From Bacillota bacterium (lineage in GTDB: Bacteria > Bacillota > Dehalobacteriia > UBA4068), in contig JAUNBC010000017.1 in the NCBI GenBank assembly GCA_030527285.1, positions 1-36,618 on the forward strand: a DNA stretch of 36,618 nucleotides, given 5' to 3'. Below are positions 35,968 through 36,618 of this stretch, piece after piece; positions within the stretch are counted from its first letter, which is position 1, and the number at the start of each line of letters is the position of its first letter. The position numbers and the translations under genes are program-made. The notes below the pieces were generated by a model. The model was not told the DNA's origin, searched no databases, and saw only the letters and a program-made list of their open reading frames with translations.

Positions 35968-36169
35968 GCGGGTGATGGTCTGAAGCTGGCTTTTGCTGCG
36001 CAAAACCGCAGCTCAGACACTGCTGATCGTATTCCATATCAAAGCCTCGTTAGAGGCTTTGATATGGAGCGGGTGATGGTCTGAAGCTGGCTTTTGCTGC
36101 GCAAAATCACAGCTCAGACACTACTGATCATACTCCATATCAAAGCCTCGTTAGAGGCTTTGATATGGA
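35968..36169 (-). repeat. Tandem array of two 101-bp units carrying the tRNA-Gly 3' end
   Basis: Two units (35968-36068 and 36069-36169) differ at only five positions. Read on the plus strand each unit starts with GCGGGTGATGG, which is the end of the adjacent tRNA-Gly acceptor and T stems, then a long hairpin (35978-36018 and 36079-36119; outer GTCTGA/TCAGAC, inner TTTTGC/GCAAAA). A short spacer and a second hairpin follow (36033-36068, and 36133-36170 with a perfect 17-bp stem CTCCATATCAAAGCCTC around GTTA). A further degraded hairpin of the same type lies at about 35931-35967. No T run follows any hairpin. The second unit ends exactly where the real tRNA begins. Confidence 0.88.
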
Positions 36170-36239
36170 GCGGGTGATGGGAATCGAACCCACGTTATCG
36201 GCTTGGGAAGCCGACGCTCTGCCATTGAGCTACACCCGC
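36166..36239 (-). tRNA. tRNA-Gly (anticodon CCC)
   Basis: The minus strand folds as a standard tRNA: acceptor GCGGGTG/CACCCGC, D arm GCTCAATGGCAGAGC, anticodon arm TCGGC-TTCCCAA-GCCGA with anticodon CCC, T arm with TTCGATT, discriminator T and encoded CCA (36168-36166). A promoter lies 12 bp upstream of its 5' end. The CCA and acceptor end form one arm of the hairpin of the downstream tandem repeat. Confidence 0.96.
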
Positions 36240-36250
36240 AAAGCGTTATC

Positions 36251-36279
36251 AAAATACCATATCCTCTATCTGATGTCAA
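36251..36279 (-). promoter_or_regulatory. Promoter of tRNA-Gly
   Basis: TTGACA (36279-36274), 17-bp spacer, TATTTT (36256-36251) on the minus strand, ending 12 bp before the mature tRNA 5' end. Confidence 0.75.
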
Positions 36280-36367
36280 GGTTTTGCAACTGATTTCAAT
36301 GTGAATTTACTATGAAAAGCCTGCTGTACAGCCATCTGCTCCGGCAGCTATTGTTATACCGAAATCG

Positions 36368-36396
36368 AAAAAAACCACCTGTGGGGTGGTTTTTTC
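36368..36396 (-). terminator. Terminator after tRNA-Lys
   Basis: A perfect 11-bp stem (AAAAAACCACC and GGTGGTTTTTT) around a 5-nt loop begins 2 bp past the tRNA-Lys CCA. With T runs on both strands it can work in either direction. Confidence 0.87.
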
Positions 36397-36397
36397 C

Positions 36398-36473
36398 TGG
36401 TGGACCGTCAGGGGCTCGAACCCGGGACACCCTGATTAAGAGTCAGGTGCTCTACCAACTGAGCTAACGGTCC
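36398..36473 (-). tRNA. tRNA-Lys (anticodon CTT)
   Basis: The minus strand shows acceptor GGACCGT/ACGGTCC, D arm GCTCAGTTGGTAGAGC, anticodon stem CCTGA/TCAGG with loop CTCTTAA (anticodon CTT), T loop TTCGAGC and encoded ACCA. It is 76 nt long and has its own promoter and terminator. Confidence 0.96.
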
Positions 36474-36485
36474 GAACGAATATTT

Positions 36486-36514
36486 ATTTTAATGTATAAA
36501 CACCATTTTGTCAA
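36486..36514 (-). promoter_or_regulatory. Promoter of tRNA-Lys
   Basis: TTGACA (36514-36509), 17-bp spacer, TAAAAT (36491-36486) on the minus strand, 12 bp before the tRNA 5' end. Confidence 0.78.
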
Positions 36515-36569
36515 TAGCGGGTTTTAGCTTTTGCTAAAATAAATCTGCCTCATGCGGCGGCTCTTGAAG

Positions 36570-36618
36570 TGACCCCAAAAAGTTAGACAATGAATTGAAG
36601 GAAAAACTGTTCAAGCAA
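36570..36618. mobile_element. Probable terminal end of an IS3-family-like insertion sequence, cut by the window edge
   Basis: TGACCCCAAAAAGTTAGACA at 36570-36589 resembles the terminal inverted repeats of IS3-family (IS150-like) elements in Firmicutes. The following bases can be read as DNELKEKLFKQ, which might belong to the element. The transposase and the other end are outside the window, so orientation and completeness cannot be judged. Confidence 0.45.

Noticed and set aside
35931..36169. CRISPR array
   Set aside because: Only two long, nearly identical units with internal hairpins and no variable spacers; no cas genes.
36522..36539. Terminator-like hairpin TTTTAGC/GCTAAAA right of tRNA-Lys
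   Set aside because: A 7-bp AT-rich stem without a following T run on either strand; too weak to call.

Overview
The window looks like part of the chromosome of an anaerobic, fairly GC-rich Bacillota, probably a Clostridia-like lineage. The main reason is a block in the order tmk, holB, ricT (PSP1), yabA, trmN6, rsmI, metG, tatD, the classical Firmicutes arrangement but without yaaQ and yaaR between tmk and holB. A walJ-htrC type pair, SigA-type promoters with 17-18 bp spacers and copper-amine-oxidase-like stalk domains agree with this. Almost everything is transcribed leftward (minus strand). The exceptions are a TraX-like membrane protein and a small CopZ-like metal-binding protein.

Region 1 (1-10,994) is a large signalling unit. 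A 1,090-aa PAS-rich hybrid histidine kinase, with a good promoter, is followed 81 bp downstream by a giant regulator. That regulator is an uninterrupted frame of at least 2,504 codons that leaves the window at its left edge. It starts with a receiver domain, then a degenerate GGDEF (MADLF), an EAL domain with the expected catalytic residues, at least 13 PAS-like segments and one GAF-like segment. This suggests a kinase feeding a c-di-GMP-degrading output with a very long sensor array.

Region 2 (11,163-18,200) is the housekeeping operon for dTMP synthesis, clamp loading, replication control, RNA modification and Met-tRNA synthesis, ending in a clear terminator after tatD. Region 3 (18,254-24,734) holds two secreted proteins. 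One is a beta-propeller protein with two stalk-type domains. The other is a 1,464-aa protein built of about seven tandem sulfite-oxidase-fold-like repeats plus a C-terminal LysM, preceded by its own promoter and a structured leader of about 180 nt.

Region 4 (24,735-28,446) is a tightly overlapping operon: EamA transporter, HAD phosphatase, membrane-anchored trypsin-like protease, diaminopimelate decarboxylase. Region 5 (28,530-35,866) has TraX, serA-yfbR, walJ-htrC followed by a degenerate HD-GYP protein, a CopZ-like protein and a G5/M23 murein hydrolase. Region 6 (35,870-36,618) has tRNA-Gly(CCC) and tRNA-Lys(CTT), each with a promoter, and what looks like an IS end at the right edge. Downstream of tRNA-Gly lies a tandem array of 101-bp units, each carrying a copy of the tRNA 3' end and two strong hairpins.

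The observations most worth following up are the tRNA-Gly-derived tandem array, the giant REC-degenerate GGDEF-EAL-PAS protein with its partner kinase, and the seven-repeat secreted LysM protein with its leader. All functions are inferred by reading translations and motifs; no database search was run.
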